DNA from: Jacaranda mimosifolia
Lineage: Eukaryota > Streptophyta > Magnoliopsida > Lamiales > Bignoniaceae
Assembly (NCBI GenBank): GCA_018894105.1
Contig: CM032123.1
Coordinates: 621,001 to 685,000 of the forward strand
Length of the DNA: 64,000 bases
Direction of reading: 5' to 3'
Within the stretch, counting starts at the first letter, position 1, and each line of letters begins with the position of its first letter. A program made the translations under genes and the position numbers. The notes below the pieces were generated by a model. It made no database searches, had not been told where the DNA came from, and was given only the letters and a program-made list of their open reading frames with translations. Shown here piece by piece: positions 62,561 to 64,000 of the stretch.

Positions 62561-63106
62561 AGGTGACATTATTTGCATTAAAAGTCAAATTATTTTGAGG
62601 TTAAAATTTTCCCATCATTAAAGGGTTAATTGTACAGTATTCAAGAAAATTTATCCACTTTCACACACTTGGGGTCTTGTCTTGATGCATATGGATATTC
62701 CATTTGCCTTATCATGAAATTAATCATGTAATAAATGAAGTAGATTTCCAAAGGACATCATTAGATTTTTGACTTCTTAGGTTATTATATTTTTATCTTG
62801 AGTAATCATATATATATTAATATCATAAATTTTTTAACGTTTTTAGATTTTTTTTTATAAGAACTAATTGTAATTCTAATTACTAATTATAACAACGATG
62901 CTTTATCAATAATTTTCAATCATTACTTTTGAAAATAATAACATAAATCATGTGCAGCATATGTCTTTTCAATAAACATAAATCATATATACTTCGTCTG
63001 TTCAATTTATATAGATTAACCTAATTTTCTTCCTAATCAATTAGTTTGATCACAAAGTAACAATTAATTCCTATGTAAAATACCCTCAAAGGCAAGAAGC
63101 AATAAC
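62561..63106. other. AT-rich intergenic DNA upstream of the FAB1-type gene
   Basis: Nothing coding or structured was recognised between the promoter and the next transposon. Confidence 0.35.
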
Positions 63107-63449
63107 TAGAGGTGCAAACGAGTCGAGTTGAATCAAGTTCGAGTTCTAATTCGAACCAATCATGAGCCATCTGTATCTAGGTTCAAGGATCGCGATCCAG
63201 TATATAATTAAATTTTATTTTTTATTTTATTAATAAATATATGTTATATTTCTATTTTTTATTTTGAGTTCGAGCTCGAGCATACAGTTTTTTACAATTC
63301 ATTTGTCAATTTGAGCCTTATCAAGTCAAGCTCGAGTTTAAAATTTTAGACTCGTTGGAGTTCAAACTCGAGGCTAAACTATATATTTCGAGCTCGAGAA
63401 AATTTTGTTCAAGCTTAATTTGATTCGATTCGACTCGATTGCACTACTA
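63107..63449. mobile_element. hAT-like MITE, 343 bp
   Basis: The start TAGAGGTGCAAACGAGTCGA and the complement of the end, TAGTAGTGCAATCGAGTCGA, are inverted repeats with four differences in 20. The flanks GCAATAAC (63099-63106) and GTAATAAC (63450-63457) match at seven of eight bases. The interior is rich in GAGCTCGAG and CGAGTTCGAG words. No transposase frame. Confidence 0.8.
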
Positions 63450-63853
63450 GTAATAACACTTGAGAAAAAGCTCCCCCTTCTACTTAAATACGCGTACTTT
63501 GGACTCAAAAGACATGGTTCAAATCCCTCCTCGTTGGACGGCCTTTTGTCGCATTATTGGTTGAACTAAAATCGGGTATCTTTGGTTTAGCCCCTCTAAA
63601 CATTAATTAAATTACTACTAATATTATACTTTGTGAACTCATTAAAGAACTCTTTCTTGCATTCTAATCTTCAGTTTCGACTCGTTTAAGATTGTTTCAA
63701 TCTTAAATGACAATTAAACTAAACTTGAACCATGATTTCATATTAAATAAATTGTTTGAGCTCAATTTGACATTGTTGATTTTATATTGATGGCGTTTAT
63801 ATTTTTTCATAAATAAAATCTGTGAACCATTAAATTAAACATGACAGTTTTAA
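63450..63853. other. Intergenic DNA with a possible tRNA-like B box
   Basis: GGTTCAAATCCCTCC at about 63512-63526 resembles a tRNA B box and could belong to a decayed SINE. No convincing A box or tail was found. Confidence 0.2.
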
Positions 63854-64000
63854 GGCCCGTTTGATTTTATTTTCATTTCAATCATTTTCATAAATTTTAA
63901 AAATTAGTAGTGAAAATAAATTAAAAATATGTTTGTATTCGGATATATTATTGAAAAAGTAATGATTATGTCAGGTTTATTATGTTATAGGTGGTGAGAG
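63854..64000. mobile_element. MITE of the GGCCCGTTTGATTTT family, cut by the window end
   Basis: It starts GGCCCGTTTGATTTTATTTT and contains AAAAAGTAATGATTATGTC and TTATAGGTGGTGAGAG, matching the minus strand of 30521-30842 in order. The right end lies outside the window. Confidence 0.6.

Overview
The window is nuclear DNA of a flowering plant, most likely a eudicot. The evidence is AT-rich sequence, genes split by GT-AG introns, and plant-only protein families (a MIKC MADS-box exon, a CYP714 cytochrome P450, a FAB1 lipid kinase without a FYVE domain, a DTX54-type MATE carrier). Many short plant transposons are present. I cannot name the species. All exon models were built by hand from splice signals, reading phase and remembered family sequences; nothing was aligned by computer.

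Left part (1-25,000), gene-poor: the first exon of a MADS-box gene (minus strand, 3,585-3,766) has a probable 5' leader exon near 4,625-4,915; its other exons were not found. Next come a diverged block (5,600-7,065), a 355 bp CACTA-type element (7,451-7,805) and a gag-only LTR retroelement with three LTR copies (8,588-13,178). These are followed by eleven tandem units of about 804 bp plus a partial twelfth (13,179-22,288). That last unit is interrupted by an 817 bp hAT-like element with a perfect 8 bp target duplication. Beyond it, 23,106-23,990 is a second copy of the 5.6-7.1 kb block, so the array sits inside an old segmental duplication.

Right part (26,400-62,500), genic: PTP1 tyrosine phosphatase (minus, 8 exons), DTX54-type MATE (minus, 3 exons), NIPA-type magnesium transporter (plus, 9 exons, with a 590 bp hAT-like element in intron 5), a small conserved protein of unknown function (plus), a CYP714 P450 (plus, 5 exons) and a FAB1C-type PI3P 5-kinase (minus, 12 coding exons). 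All six reading frames join across introns without a frameshift or stop. PTP1 next to the MATE gene recalls the order I remember from Arabidopsis chromosome 1 (At1g71860, At1g71870), which suggests conserved microsynteny.

The genes do not form a pathway. They are separate housekeeping, signalling and transport functions, and the spaces between them are filled with small inverted-repeat elements, an inverted SINE pair and simple repeats. No clearly new biological system is visible. The most unusual objects are the 804 bp array with its multi-unit duplication pattern and the gag-only retroelement beside it.
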